From: Xylogone sp. PMI_703 | Taxonomy: Eukaryota; Ascomycota; Leotiomycetes | Assembly (NCBI GenBank): GCA_021399445.1 | Contig: JAJTUQ010000006.1 | Coordinates: 3,658,001 to 3,722,000 of the forward strand | Direction: 5' to 3' | Length of the DNA stretch: 64,000 bases | Shown here: piece after piece, positions 47,744 to 61,291 of the stretch | How the letters are laid out: every line of letters starts with the position of its first letter | How positions within the stretch are numbered: position 1 is the first letter of the stretch | Notes under the pieces: model-generated | What the model was told of the DNA's origin: nothing | Database searches by the model: none | What the model saw: only the letters and a program-made list of their open reading frames with translations | Position numbers and translations under genes: made by a program

Positions 47744-48283
47744 CTAAAATTGTTTCATAACATCATTGACAATATCACCACCAAACGTGGCCCCGGCACC
47801 AAACATCATTGCGCTTCCGAACCTTGAAGACATGTTCTTTGCCCATTCGTGGTGCTATGATCATACCTGTTAGTTTATGAAGTACGGGTAATAGGAGTAG
47901 AGCAGTGAATAATCGTATGCCGAGGAACAATGAGAAGGAAAAGAGAAGAAGACAACCTACCTTTGGATTTTTAGGATGCGCCGGGTGAGAAGGATCCTGT
48001 GCTTGATGTGCAATGAGCGATGGGTCGAAATTGGACGCTTCGCCAGAAAATTTTGGGTCTACGTATTGTGAAGGTGCTCCTCCGTGTTGCTATGAGGGTA
48101 TATCGTTAGTATCAGATCTTCTTTTTAGGGCTACCTGAAGTTGCAATTATCAATTATACACACCGGCAACTGTGCACTGATGCTCTGAAATTGGGCCGGA
48201 TTTAACACTCCACTGTCACGCAAAAACTCTAATTCAGTACGGATGGTGCTCAAGGAGCGATTGATCTGAGCTGGGTCCGGCAT
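47744..48283 (-). CDS. Small LSB1/PIN3-like protein without SH3 domain
   Basis: 119 residues in three exons (48283-48164, 48089-47961, 47854-47744). No single frame is long enough to stand out. The N-terminus (RSLSTIRTELEFLRDSGVL, then QFQSISAQLP) resembles the N-terminal helix pair of yeast Lsb1/Pin3 and related fungal SH3 proteins. The C-terminus (KNPKHHEWAKNMSSRFGSA, then MMFGAGATFGGDIVNDVM) resembles the Gly/Ala-rich end that follows the SH3 domain in those proteins. The SH3 domain itself is missing. Function is unknown; an actin-assembly-related or stress role is only inferred from the resemblance. All splice sites are standard and phases agree. Confidence 0.75.
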
Positions 48284-49167
48284 TGTCGTGGTTGTAGAAT
48301 CAATTCCTCAGGAGATCTAACTGGGTGAACTCGTTAGTACGTCGATTAGAGCGGCTGAATTGATCCTGAAACAAATTGGGCACTGGCGGAGCTATTTATA
48401 CCGCTTCTGCGTGTGAATTCTGAGACATCATTTCTTTTGCCTGGTTCAGCTATCCCGCCCTCAGACGTCATTACGCCCCTCTATTCTGCCACCTGAGACC
48501 GCCTCTCTGTTGAAATGGATAGTGCTTCTAATAAATCTGATCCGAATAATCGAACTTGATTGGCTGAAAATCCGGGCGAATCCGGTTTGAACAATTCTCG
48601 AATTTATCACGCGATTGAATCTATGCCATTTAGGAAGGCGGTACAGTCTATTCATACTAAAAATGGCAAAATTACATAATCAGGTATCTAAGGACTGAAC
48701 TTGGATACGTTTTTATAACTCATATATTCACTTAATGCAAATATGAATATGATATTTGAATTCTATGTGAAATTCTCTATCGAATGATGTAATCGTCATT
48801 ATGGTTAGAGTGAAATTGATGAAAATACTTAATATAATGAGGTTATAGAATCAACTACTTTAAAATATGGTATATTTTTACTTGAACAATTTATTTCTAA
48901 TACAAATTAACAACATATAAACTAATCAAATAAACCAATCAACTTAAATACCAGTCAAATAGGCCTACAATTATGTAAATTATACAACATTATGCAAATC
49001 CGACAATCCGTTAGGAGCCTTAGAAATGGGGGAGGGTTAATACTAATCCCATTCACAACATACAGTCTACTTCAAGCATTCAGTATTTCAAAAGTTACAG
49101 ATCGAGGTATTGTTCATATTTACTATAGGTAACTATTTACAGGTAATAAAGTCCCCCCTCACATTTA
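48284..49167. other. Intergenic stretch, AT-rich
   Basis: 884 bp. The 48650-49000 part is clearly AT-rich with long A/T runs. No gene, repeat pair or transposon end was seen. Confidence 0.5.
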
Positions 49168-51576
49168 TTAGACAAAGGCCAAGAAGGCCGAGGCATGGCC
49201 ACCACTTCCCCACTCACCACCACTGCGCGTATCGGATACAGGAATCTTTCCTCCACCAGTTCCCGGCACTGAGATAATGTTGGTGAAGGCAGGATTGCCA
49301 CCCTGGATGGCGGTTCCGCCAACATTGGAGTTGTACCATATGCTGTTCGTCGGCGTATTCTTGATCCAGATGGAATTCTCTTGACCAGCTACAAAGATGG
49401 CCCAGAATGCGGTACCATACGAGAAGATGTGGCTACCGCCATCGACGTGCATATCAAATTGAAGCCGACAGTGAGTGTCGCCTCCACCGCAGTTGCTGAA
49501 GTCGGGATCGTGGAATGCACTGTTGATACCCCAGGTCGAGGGAGCAACGGATGAAGTCTGCCAGTATGGTCCTTCAGTTTGCAACATCCCAAAAAAGACA
49601 TTCTGCGCATTGGTGAGTTTGAAGGCATAGAATACGTGATGCTCCATGGCCACACCGACAAAGAACGTGGGCTTCGTGCTCTCAATCAGGGCTCCGCGGC
49701 CAGATCCCACGGCAGAAACACCACCACCGTCGATGGAGTGATCTGCGCCCCATCCCCAGACGTTCTCAAAGTATCCCGAACCGGATGATGTGATATGGAG
49801 TGAAATAAAAGCTGCCCGACACGGATTGCCGGCATCATTACAAGACGCCGATAGGTCATTGCTTGCTTGAGAACCACCGATGCGCATGACAACGTCGAAC
49901 ATGTCAACATCACTCTGCACTTCGACCATCTTGGCCCCTTCATAGACGTGACCGGGCTCAATGATGAAGTCCATCATCTGGATCGTCGAGGTTGCACCAG
50001 CCGTTCCAAGCTGGACCACAGCCTTAGGCGCAGTTTGGTCTTTCCATACTGTGCCTGCTGCGCGGATGCTGGACCAAGCTTCACCCTGCAGGATTGATCC
50101 AGCGGGGACAACGAGAGTATCGGATACGCGATATACACCGTATGGGAAGTAGATGATCTTGCCAACGTTGGCATTGATGACTGCTTGAAGAGCAGCAAGG
50201 TCGTCTGTCGAGCTGTCTCCTTTGGCTCCAGCATCCTTGACATTAACGATGTTGCTTACTGCGAAGCCATTAAGTGTTGGCTTTTGCTTGGTTATGAAAC
50301 GGCCATTTCCATCCAACATCGACGTTGGCTTAGCAGGGGCATTTATGGTGCCACCTCCCGTGAAGTCTTTTGTATAGCTCCCGTCATAAGTTGTTCCTCG
50401 AACCCAGGATCCGACCCTGGTGGTTCCGGATCCTCCAGCAAGGAGACTCTCTCCGGTGTCAGACCGCTGCACAATAGTACCGCAGTTACTCGCCACAAGG
50501 TTATCGATCACAACTGAGCGCGTGTCAGTGGGTGATTGTTTTTGTGCGCTGACGACAAGAGGAGTATTGGTGGCTGTAGAGTCTAGCAGTGTGACGGAGT
50601 TAGCAGACCCAGTGTTGAGGCCTACGTTGCAATTGTTGAAGTTCATCTTTTGCAGTACTCCAACGAACATATGGTCAATGACAATGCCAGTAGCAACGTT
50701 CTGTCGTCGTTAGTACTGCCTTGTCTTGACTCTGGAATGAACTTACGTTAAAGGTGCATGATTTGACATGGAACTGCTGGTTGTTTATACGCAACCCGAC
50801 TGAGCCTCCATTGAAGACCATATCCCCCATGTATGTTCCTGAGCCACCACCGCCGCTTCCACCATTCATGTTGAGACCCTGATGTCTAGAGCCAGTTGGC
50901 ATATTAAATTGGACATTGCGAATGGCGGTAGCTTGCGAAACAGCCCAGTTGACTAGATTCAAGGAGACCGAACTACCCACAGCAGTGCTATCAATAATAA
51001 TGTTCTCTATGTTCTTGTTGAAGTTAAGAGTGGAAGCTGCATTATTCCAGAAGCCACCATCGCTGGGATAACCGTCAATTAAAATAGAGTCACCAAAGTT
51101 CGGTGCGGCTTTGATAGTTGGGCGGTTGGTCGGGTCTCCCTTGATCTGCGTGTACATCGAAATTTCTAACTTCCTGCTCACCCTATAGGTTCCAGGGGGA
51201 AAGTAAACGACTTTCGGATAGCGAGTGGCGCCTGAACAGCTGCTCCTGGCACAGCCATCTCCCTCTGGCTTGTGTGTCAGTCTATTACCCTCATGGGTTA
51301 ATATTGGAGAAGATAGGCACCAGTTAAAGCCCTTTGAATAGCATCATGGTCATCAGTGGTCCCATCACCCTTAGCACCATATTTTGTCACATCGCGGAAA
51401 ACTACATAGCTTGAATCCGTGTTGAATAGAGAAACGCCGTTATGATTGATCTGTGGAAGCCAGTAAGAGCTGGCTCGTGCGTCTAGAGTCTGACCTCTAG
51501 GCGCAGCACCCACTGGGCCTGCATACGTGCAGGTAGCCAGGAGAGATAGCACATGGAGCGTAGAAAGTCGCACCAT
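49168..51576 (-). CDS. Secreted GH55 exo-beta-1,3-glucanase
   Basis: Cell-wall-active glycoside hydrolase family 55 enzyme that releases glucose or short sugars from beta-1,3-glucan, for wall remodelling or mycoparasitism. Three exons (51576-51321, 51264-50747, 50700-49168) give 768 residues. The signal peptide is about residues 1-19. Two right-handed beta-helix domains each begin with a pectate-lyase-3-like signature: first KYGAKGDGTTDDHDAIQRAL with VVYFPPGTYRVS, then DAGAKGDSSTDDLAALQAVI with IIYFPYGVYRVSDTLVVPAG. Gly/Ser-rich turns and Asn-rich ladders are abundant. The first intron (donor GTGCCT, acceptor GCCAG) is the only choice that keeps the frame and yields the expected EGDGCARSSC loop. 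The length is usual for the family. Confidence 0.93.
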
Positions 51577-52839
51577 AGTAGAGTTAGCTAATCAGAACCG
51601 TAAAAAGATAAAGAACAGCGGTGAAAGAATTAACTCTAAATCTCGAGGTAGGAAAGATCATCTTATACCTAGCGGTCCCCGTCTAAATCTAGCCTTCCAA
51701 GTCCTTCTATTCCAAACGACAGAGGCATGGTAACAGGATTCCTGTGAATAGGAATTGTACTAATGTGTAACGTGCCATGTTACTCTCGTAGTTACTGGCC
51801 TCTTGACTCGTATTTTGAAAGTCTGAGATTCCGAATCTGGCAAGTAAGGTCGAGTAGCACTTTTCTAACTGCTGCGCACATCGAAAATGGCAATAGGGCC
51901 GAGAAGTTACTCGTAGGTTCTTGGCAATCAGGTGTTCGTAGAGCATATTATTCGAGTATATTAATTATTTCGGGAGTAGATAGCCGACATTATCCTGGCT
52001 CCCTCCGTACAGTAATAGTTTGTGGGCCTTAGCATGATGTCCGAGTGTTACCGTATTGATCGTAAGATGTTTAGTTTAACGATGACCTCGGTTTATTCAG
52101 TACTGCATTACTCTGATTAGTAGGAGTAGTATTAATGACAGTTGCCATAATGAAATTCTGAGTGGTCGATACGTGTAAATAACTATCTAGCTGCTTGTCT
52201 CACCTCATTAGCTCCTTATAATAAAAATAGACCTCGGTGTCCGGTCATGCCGACAACTTGGGACGATACAACACCCCGGAATACCGAACGTGCTAACCCT
52301 ACGATGATCGATTCTTGTAAGAACCTTAAACCATAATAAATGACGGCGAATTATCATCAGCCCCTCTTAGTATTTCGAAGTCTTTGCAGGCCACAGGTCG
52401 CTCTATCTTCTTGTTTAATAGTTGATTTATGTTTTAGTGCTAACTGTTCATGGTGAAATTACGCATCTCTAGATATTACTTCATGTTGCCTCTACTATGC
52501 TCTTCAAAACCTTTCGCAGAGAATAGAGAGAAATTGAGAGCCGATGCAAGGAGAATAGAAATTCATCTGTTAGGAATACTATGATGGTCGTAATGAGGTG
52601 TTTTCTAAAACACCAGAGCGAATTAATTGACATTCATAAAATATACAATGGAGCTATTTCGGAGCCCGATCTGTTTCTCGGAATCGCTACAGGTATGATC
52701 TCATACACCCACTGTTCTGCCTTCTGAGACCGCTTTCGCCCTGGAGTGGGGGAGGGGTATTGTTGATGAACACCACCAATGCCCTCCATCTATCTACAAT
52801 CTGCTTATTTCCCCCGTAAGTGGATTTTGCATTACCTAT
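51577..52839. other. Intergenic stretch
   Basis: 1.26 kb between divergent genes (GH55 minus, aldo-keto reductase plus), so both promoters lie here. The frames at 51707-52032 have no motifs. A short perfect hairpin (GGTGTTTT-CT-AAAACACC) sits at 52597-52614. Confidence 0.5.
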
Positions 52840-53821
52840 ATGCTGGCTAGGAGATTGATGAGATCAATCATGTCTGCTGCACCACAGTCCTCTCTTCAGA
52901 GCACCGCCAAATTAAACAATGGCGTTCTCATGCCTCGCATCCATCTAGGTGTGTACTGCACATCTGGCCGCGAAACCGAGACCGCGGTTCTCCATGCCCT
53001 GGAAGCAGGTTATAAAGCCATTGACAGCGCCGAGTGGTACGAAAACGAGGCCGAGGTAGGATCTGCGATACTGAAATATCTCAAGAAACATCCCGAGGTC
53101 AAGAGAGAGGACTTGTGGTTCACGACGAAGCTGAAGACCAACTCGGGGTATGATCAGGCCCGAAAACATATTCGCGATAGTATAAAGAGGAGTGGGATGG
53201 GATATATTGACTTGTACTTGCTACACAGCCCTTATGGAGGGAAGATGAAAAGACTGGAATGCTGGAGAGCTGTGGAAGATGCCATTCTCGAGGGCGAGGT
53301 CAGGGCTGGAGGGGTGAGCAACTATGGGGTGAAGCATGTAAGTCTGTTATATAGCCTCTACCAAACCCTACCTTTATTGCGAACTGGAATTTATGGTTGC
53401 TTTCATGGCTGACAGAGATGTGTCATTTCAGGTCCAAGAGCTGCTCGACTCCAAGCCGCGTATCGTCCCAGCAGTTAATCAGATCGAGGTCCATCCCTTC
53501 AACCCGCACTTTGATATCACCTCATTCTGCCAGTCTCACGGTATCCTCATCGAGGCATATGCGCCTCTTGCGCGCGCCATGCGAATGCGGCATCCAGTGA
53601 TCGCGGAACTGTCGAAGAAATATCAGTGCTCACCTGCGCAGTTGATGATTAAATGGTCGCTCCAACACGATTTCGTTCCACTACCGAAGAGCGTGAGCAA
53701 AGAGAGAATTGTGAGCAACGCAGATGTAGACAAGTTTAACATAGATGACGAGGATATAAACCGTTTGGATGGGCTGGATGAGGGACTGGTCACAGATTGG
53801 GATCCCACAGATGCTCCGTGA
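52840..53821 (+). CDS. Aldo-keto reductase
   Basis: NADPH-dependent reductase of aldehydes and ketones, TIM-barrel fold, 295 residues in two exons (52840-53337, 53432-53821). The catalytic tetrad is visible: Asp62 and Tyr67 in AIDSAEWYENE, Lys97 in FTTKLK, and His129 in LYLLHSP. Cofactor region residues PLPKSVSKERIVSNADV match the family's IPKS-x-x-x-x-R-I-x-x-N pattern. The chosen start gives a short Arg-rich leader; ATG codons at 52858 and 52870 are equally possible, and the last (MSAAPQ) is the usual beginning of cytosolic members. Ser replaces the usual Thr or Ala after the catalytic Asp. The gene is intact. Confidence 0.9.
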
Positions 53822-55387
53822 TGAGCGACATCGGGGTCCATTTCGCACGAGATTAGACACCAAGTAAGACGAGGATGAATGGAGGTGGACCATGATGAGA
53901 ATATAGTGGAATTTTCGAGAGTGAGTCACAAGGGATGCAGTGTTTGAGAGGGTGAAGCAAGAGAAAGCGTCGGATACAATTTGAGGTTTGCATCGACGAG
54001 GCTGAAGAGGTATTCTCAGCCGACATCGGCAGCGCTGGAGATGCAGAATGCGAGACTCACGCCAGAGAGAGTCATCGTGATAGTCAGTAATATATCAAAT
54101 TAATTCGCAATGTTCCGTTACTGAAAGCGATACCGGACAACAGTTCATACTCGTTACGACCCAAAAGAGAAAATGTCACACAAGGGGGGGCTATTTGATG
54201 GATTTTTACAGTGACAAGGTGTTGGCAGCTCTGAATTCGCTTCCGTGAGTTCCCGGTACTTGGTTACGAGTCCACTCTGCTGCAGTCTCTACACTTGCAT
54301 GAACGACAGATCCCACAGCACTGGATCGGGCTGTTACTTTGGCATGCTGCAAACAGTCCCATCTACCATTCCCCACGTCGAGATCTGATGGAAAGCATGG
54401 AAGCTGCTCTTCTGCCCCCGAAGAGCTCTCCTTGTTCATGACTGATGCAATTGTGTGTCGCTCAACCACTGAGAGCGCCGCGATAAGGCGGGAATTTTCT
54501 GCGCGAACTCCCAGCCACGATCCCGCCCGGCGTGTCCGGTACAATGGCTCGAATGGGTACTGGTACTTGATTTCAAGTTCTCAGCTGCAAAGCATCACAC
54601 CAAAGCACATGAAAAAAAAATTAATTCTCCTTTCTCATGTGGACAGGAAAATTTTTGAAAGGCTTCAATGTCCACTGCACCTTGATAGATTTTCTCTCTC
54701 TCTTTTCCCCTCCGAGCCCCTCTGCGTGCTCTGTGGCATTCTTCACACGCTAGAAGCCCGCAGTTCTCCACGCCCTGAGTTCTCCCCCTGAAACATGCCC
54801 CACGCTCTCTAGGGGGCTCACAGGCCGGCACCGATAGCGGCGTTGTCACAGAAGCCTCATGTCGCAGCACACGACATCATAGCTGCCAATCCGCAAATCT
54901 CCAATCGACTTAGATATGCGAATTTGAATCTATTCCACCACAGTAGCTATCTTAGCTCTACAGCCTTGTGCTCAGCAGCTCCGATCGATGCTGTTCCTGC
55001 CACTTATGGCTTGCGCTGTGGCGTCCTTTCCCTGCTTTTTTCTTGTCATGATGCACATTTTGGTTTCCCAAGCAGCGCTCCGTTCCTTGCCCGGGGAGCT
55101 AGAGGTCTCCAGATCTCTAGCATGAGCTTGGCCATAATATGAAACGAAATAGCTTTGGCTAAGCGTGTTTTCAATTGTTATCTTCTCAATTGATAGATAA
55201 ATAGCAGGCATGTACCCGTCCCTACTTGGCGCCTCAGCCTTGCAACTTTTGTTTCTCTATTAAGAGCAGTACTTCCTCTAATCTGCATTCTTCACCCTTA
55301 CCAGCATTTGATCATAGACGTATACATATACCCATCTGTTTATTCCAGCCGCTTTTCTACTTTACACAAGACGTAACCAGTTGAACA
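53822..55387. other. Long leader/promoter region of the glutamate dehydrogenase gene
   Basis: 1.57 kb without a supported gene. The 54680-54730 part is a pyrimidine-rich tract, and 55300-55380 looks like a 5' leader, both common upstream of strongly expressed fungal housekeeping genes. Frames at 54206-54870 overlap on both strands and have no motifs. A GATA cluster at 55178-55200 is listed separately. Confidence 0.5.
55178..55200. promoter_or_regulatory. Cluster of three GATA (AreA/NIT2-type) sites
   Basis: TTATCT (55178-55183), TGATAG (55191-55196) and AGATAA (55195-55200) all fit HGATAR in one orientation or the other. They lie about 190-210 bp upstream of the ATG of an NADP-glutamate dehydrogenase gene, a nitrogen-assimilation enzyme usually under AreA/NIT2 control. 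Binding is inferred. Confidence 0.5.
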
Positions 55388-57026
<1,639 letters not shown>

Positions 57027-58816
57027 AGGTCAAGATGATTTTATCTCTTTGTTCAAGCGGATTCTTTGTAGGAGGTATGCTTTGATGTCATGACTACGAT
57101 TATGATTGTACTTTTCTATTTTATTTATTATTGCGCGGTTTATTGGGTGGTTGAAGATGTATGGATTCCCAGTTTTTATCTCCTGATTCATTTTTTCATC
57201 GATAGTTTTATTTTCATTTTAATGCTCAAACACAGAGCCATAAGCTAGTTCTACACTTCAATATAATAACAGCGAGTGTTGATCCATTCCCCTCCTTCAA
57301 TCGCAGTTATTCTATTCCTGCCGTCAATTTGACAATTTATTACTACTTTAGTAGTGGTCTCAGCAATAGTACCAATATCACGCACATTATTCACTTGCTC
57401 CCTTCAGAGGACTTCTCAGCTCCTATCTCAGTGTTCTCGGCCCCGTGGTAATTTTTGTCTGGTTCCGCTTTATTTTTCGTGTCCCTACGAGGCCCTTGAT
57501 TTGGTCCACAATAGCAGAAGCATCCTTCCCATTCTAGCAAACAGCACAAGATTAGCAACTTGACAATCTATTTCAGATAGCGAAAGCTTACTAAACTGGC
57601 ACGCGCAACTGAATCCAACTCGTTTTCTTGCGACGCTGTCAGAGTTCTTCTGTGGTTTATATTCCATGTCTCTCGTTGATTACTCTGATGTGATCTATGA
57701 TTAATCTTTATCGCAGAGTCGTAGAATTTTTGACGTAGTAGGACAGAGAAAAGTTTCGGAAAGATTATGACATTATATGTTTTGGCTGATCCAGCTGAAT
57801 AGGTTATCAGGAAGTTCAGCTGAAAACCTGTCAGGCCTTTGTCCGCAACCATTCATCCGTAGCTGTTATCCAGTGATTGCCTGTAGGCTTTCACAAGTCG
57901 CCGACCTCCATAACCCCGAACATTGACGTAAAACATAGTTCAGGTCACAAAATGAGGTCTTCAATGTCAAAGCCGTTCATTGTACAGTACATTATGTACT
58001 CGCAGATGCGCTCTATTCATCTAGGAAGGAATAATACAATACAAGCTATACTTGATTAATAACTTAGTTCTTTAATAGATTATGTAGCGAGCAAGGTTTT
58101 TTGACGGTCCACCTTGAAAGCTCGATTGCCACATACACGTAGAACAGAGGCTACAAATACTCGGGCCGAACGTTATAATAAAACGCGGCTATTGCAGCGT
58201 ACTTCAGATTTCTTTGCCATTTTGATTAGATAACTCTCTATTCATAACATAAATAAGGAATAATCTAGATTCATGGTGCCGGCCGTAGAGAAGAATGACT
58301 AGTATTCGCACAATTGTGACCCTGTTAGGTTTACTGGTTGCAAAGCAGAGCCTCGTCTCTCGCGCAGGGGACTATACCCAATTTCTGAACCGTGAGTGAT
58401 AGTAGGAAGTCCCTAAAGCTGAATTGTCATTGTGGATACACCCAAGCAAAGTAGTGAAGCTTAAGCTTTTATGACTTCTTATGCAAGGCAACCGGATGAG
58501 AGCCACCGTGATTGCGCCACCACTGCTCCATAATCCGTACAGCGAATGAAAAATCATTGCATGGCATATGCGTACTTTCATATTTGCTTTGATTTATGAG
58601 TCGTTCTTGTAGCTTCGCAGAAAACCCCGTGACTGCTGTTGTTAGTACTACTGCCTTCTCGGCCTGCGAATTAGCTAGTACATCGTCTCTATGTAATCAC
58701 TACCACCAGATTCAACATGTTAGTTCTTAGAATTCTACGAGTCTAGTCAAGTATGCGCGAAGTGAAATATTGTTACATCTCTGTTATTATCTGCTGTTGC
58801 TGAATAAACTTTGATA
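57027..58816. other. Intergenic stretch between housekeeping gene and RiPP-like cluster
   Basis: 1.79 kb with no supported gene. Frames at 57354-57563 and 57568-57852 lack motifs. It separates the conserved genes from the accessory cluster that starts at 58817. Confidence 0.5.
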
Positions 58817-59533
58817 TTACTCCATTAAATGTTGATGCCGATTTCTTCCCCCAATGAGGGTATCTACATCGGATCTGCTGTCCCCCACTGTTTTCAGTAG
58901 ATATTTACCACAGTGTGTAATATGTTCTTCGTTCATATTCCACGGTTCAATGGTGGTTCCCAGCTTCTGGGCACGGAACTGCTTCCGCCAGGTGAAAATA
59001 CAGTGTTGGATATGCCACTCTCTTGTAGTCCAGTAGTCGGTTGCCGTTTCTGCATAGCTATTAATTTCGTCAAGATCAATTAGTTCTCCCGAATATTGTG
59101 ATGTCCAGTATGGCCACGACCCATTGATGCCAGTACCAGCATGATCGAACTCAAATAACAGTTCGTCGTCTATACAGTGGTTAGGAAGCCAGTCCACTGC
59201 AAGATGGTCATAACGGCAGCCCATAGAAATGGCCTCGGCATCAGTCCCTCCGCACCAGCATGCTGCTTTTCTTGCTCCGTATCTTTGGCTCTCTAAGATG
59301 GTCGATAGCCTAGTGAAAAGTCGATTCAAGAGATCCACGACACCCCAGATCGCAAAGCACAGGATAATGATGGTCAAAACCGTACTCTTTTTGTTATAGT
59401 ACTTGAATTGTTTAATTCTGCGGCTTGGCATAGACCATTTGAATTCTTGGAGTTCTAGTCCAACTTCAGGAACTGCACCACGCGGATTTTGTCCCTCAAG
59501 ATCTAATGTAAGTGCTTGCTCTTCATGATGCAT
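58817..59533 (-). CDS. UstYa-related membrane protein (CWCG / HxxHC type)
   Basis: Single-exon gene of 238 residues, paralogue of 9949-10770. I use the ATG at 59533; the frame extends upstream but only to non-ATG codons. A cytosolic N-terminus of about 50 residues precedes a transmembrane helix (about 51-70, TVLTIIILCFAIWGVVDLL). The lumenal part holds CWCGGTDAEA (92-101), MGCRYDHLAVDWLP, CIDDEL and NGSWPYW. Two HxxHC motifs follow: H174-I-Q-H-C178 in REWHIQHCIFTWRKQF, and H204-I-T-H-C208. In UstYa (DUF3328) proteins this pair binds the metal used to cyclise RiPP peptides. Here the surrounding sequence is different, so I infer a divergent relative that may modify the peptide from 63036. It shares a 900-bp divergent promoter region with the next gene. 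Confidence 0.8.
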   Translation of the reverse strand: MHHEEQALTLDLEGQNPRGAVPEVGLELQEFKWSMPSRRIKQFKYYNKKSTVLTIIILCFAIWGVVDLLNRLFTRLSTILESQRYGARKAACWCGGTDAEAISMGCRYDHLAVDWLPNHCIDDELLFEFDHAGTGINGSWPYWTSQYSGELIDLDEINSYAETATDYWTTREWHIQHCIFTWRKQFRAQKLGTTIEPWNMNEEHITHCGKYLLKTVGDSRSDVDTLIGGRNRHQHLME

Positions 59534-60432
59534 AGATGTATCCTGGCTTTTTTTATTAACTGTAACATATAGAGCAGCGCACTTCACTCACCTGGCACAT
59601 TGTGCGAAGACCAACCCGAGCTGCTAAGATTCGTATATAGAGCGAGGACGACTTAACTATAACGCCATCTCTAATCATGGAGACACATATAAGAGCAAAT
59701 CGAGATCAGCCTGAAAATAAACCTGAAAACTCAGAATGCAGCACACCGTGTCGCAAGTACTGCCTAATTCTCCAGATTTTTCCTCCAATATGAAAGGGAG
59801 ATGATGATGTACGATAGTATCGCATGCATAGTTACATAAACGTCAATCATGAGTTCCCCCACCATTAGAAGTAGCTTTGAGTCTAACCAAAGATGACAAC
59901 TATCGTAACGTGTGTTTTACTTTGCTAAGGATCGGCTCTGCGCGGGTGCGGTGAGTGTGATGATATGGTCTCTCCGCTTGACGTTGGCTAACTGCCTGCA
60001 TGCATTCGTTCTTTTCCGAGGGTCGCATGCTTATTCGTTCATGGAACCTCGAACGTAAAATATATATACATACCCTGCCAGTGAGCCTGCATAAGTGCCT
60101 TATATGCATTATCACAGTAGAGTGGAGTAAGACGTCTGGGACATGCAGAAAGATTACAGCATCAGAGATCTGCGTTGGTTGATGCCTCAAAATCCCTCAC
60201 TTGAGTAGACACTCCACAAGGCCGGGAAAAGCGGCCTCTCGCATTCTACTCCCCCCTTCATTGACCTTGGCATGAGAGATGGTCTGTCCCCGTGAAATTG
60301 TTGCTTAAACCTCTGTCATTTGGGCCGCGGTGATACTTGAATTTATCAGCTCTTTCAATTCTATTTTACAACCAGCTTCACACATCAATATTCGACTGGA
60401 GGGCAATATTTCCAGTTCCAGAGGCATCTACA
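59534..60432. other. Divergent promoter region inside the RiPP-like cluster
   Basis: 899 bp between the start codons of two putative modifying genes. It contains a perfect inverted repeat, AGGCCG-GGAAAAG-CGGCCT, at 60219-60237, listed separately. No coding sequence was recognised. Confidence 0.5.
60219..60237. promoter_or_regulatory. GC-rich inverted repeat, possible regulator site
   Basis: AGGCCG and CGGCCT flank a 7-bp spacer in the divergent promoter of two cluster genes, 196 bp before the ATG at 60433. Zn2Cys6 factors often bind inverted CGG-type half-sites with fixed spacing. The site was found only once among the cluster promoters, so the role is speculative. Confidence 0.3.
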
Positions 60433-61291
60433 ATGCGCCCCTACCAGCAGGTTAAGACCTCGTCTACAGAGGACCTTGAGCCATTTATCCCGTATCATGA
60501 CAAATCCCCTAACTTCAAAAATACGGATGATGACACCAGCGTGGTTAATCTCTCGTCTCATCGGAACAAATGGTTGCAATGGGCAGTCCATGCTATCGCC
60601 ATTGCTATAGAACTAAGCCTTGCAGTCTGGTTATTCTTCGCCACAGCGTGGCGTATGTCATCGTTGTCGGCATGCTCTCCTTCTCTGAGGGAGCATGAGC
60701 TTCAGGCTGCCCACTCCGCTGTGCGGTATACCACACGTACTTTCGCAGCCAGTGCCTTTCACGAACACGACGATGACGCACCTTCTGTCTTTGAGCATTT
60801 GGTTGGAGCGGCGACGGAGCATGCTTGGCGAAACTTAACGACTGTCGGCGTGGTTGCGCTGAATGCTGAACAAAACTCGCAACTGGCTTTCCCATCCGTC
60901 GAGTCCCAGCCTGGAATGTATCCTGTAGGGCTCAGCATGTTCCACCAGCTGCACTGCTTGAATTACTTACGCATATCACTCACGATGGGCCCTGGAGATA
61001 ACCCTACGGAGGACGAGCACATGAGAGAAGTGCATCGTATCCACTGTCTGGACTACTTGCGGCAAGCAGTTATGTGCAATGCAGGTAAGAGCTGTTTCTA
61101 TCTTACTTTACGTTGAAGGACGTAGTTGAGCTGATTAAATCTAAATGTTAGATCTTACACCAATGTCATTCTGGTATGATGAGTCCAAGCCTGGGTATGC
61201 GTTCGAGCATGCGGCTGTGCACACCTGCCGTGACTTCGACGCTATCTACGAGTGGGCTGTTGAGAATGCGGCGGATCTAACGATAGAGTAG
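60433..61291 (+). CDS. UstYa/DUF3328 family oxidase-like protein
   Basis: Type II membrane protein of 263 residues, candidate catalyst for oxidative macrocyclisation of the peptide encoded at 63036. Exons 60433-61084 and 61152-61291 are joined by a 67-bp intron (GTAAGA...TGTTAG), the acceptor placed so that [13 protein letters not shown] follows. A frame upstream of 60433 has no ATG. A transmembrane helix lies at about residues 50-70. The diagnostic motifs are H171-Q-L-H-C175 in [12 protein letters not shown] and H201-R-I-H-C205 in [15 protein letters not shown]. The C-terminal [16 protein letters not shown] is also typical of the family. Known members (UstYa/UstYb in ustiloxin, PhomY proteins, AprY) work in the secretory pathway on Kex2-processed peptides. 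Confidence 0.93.

Noticed and set aside
52597..52614. Perfect 8-bp hairpin as a terminator or regulatory element
   Set aside because: Rho-independent-type terminators are not expected for fungal genes, and a short A/T-rich dyad like this is common by chance.
54206..54870. Overlapping frames of 90-150 codons on both strands upstream of gdhA
   Set aside because: No motifs, both strands equally open, and the region looks like a pyrimidine-rich promoter/leader.
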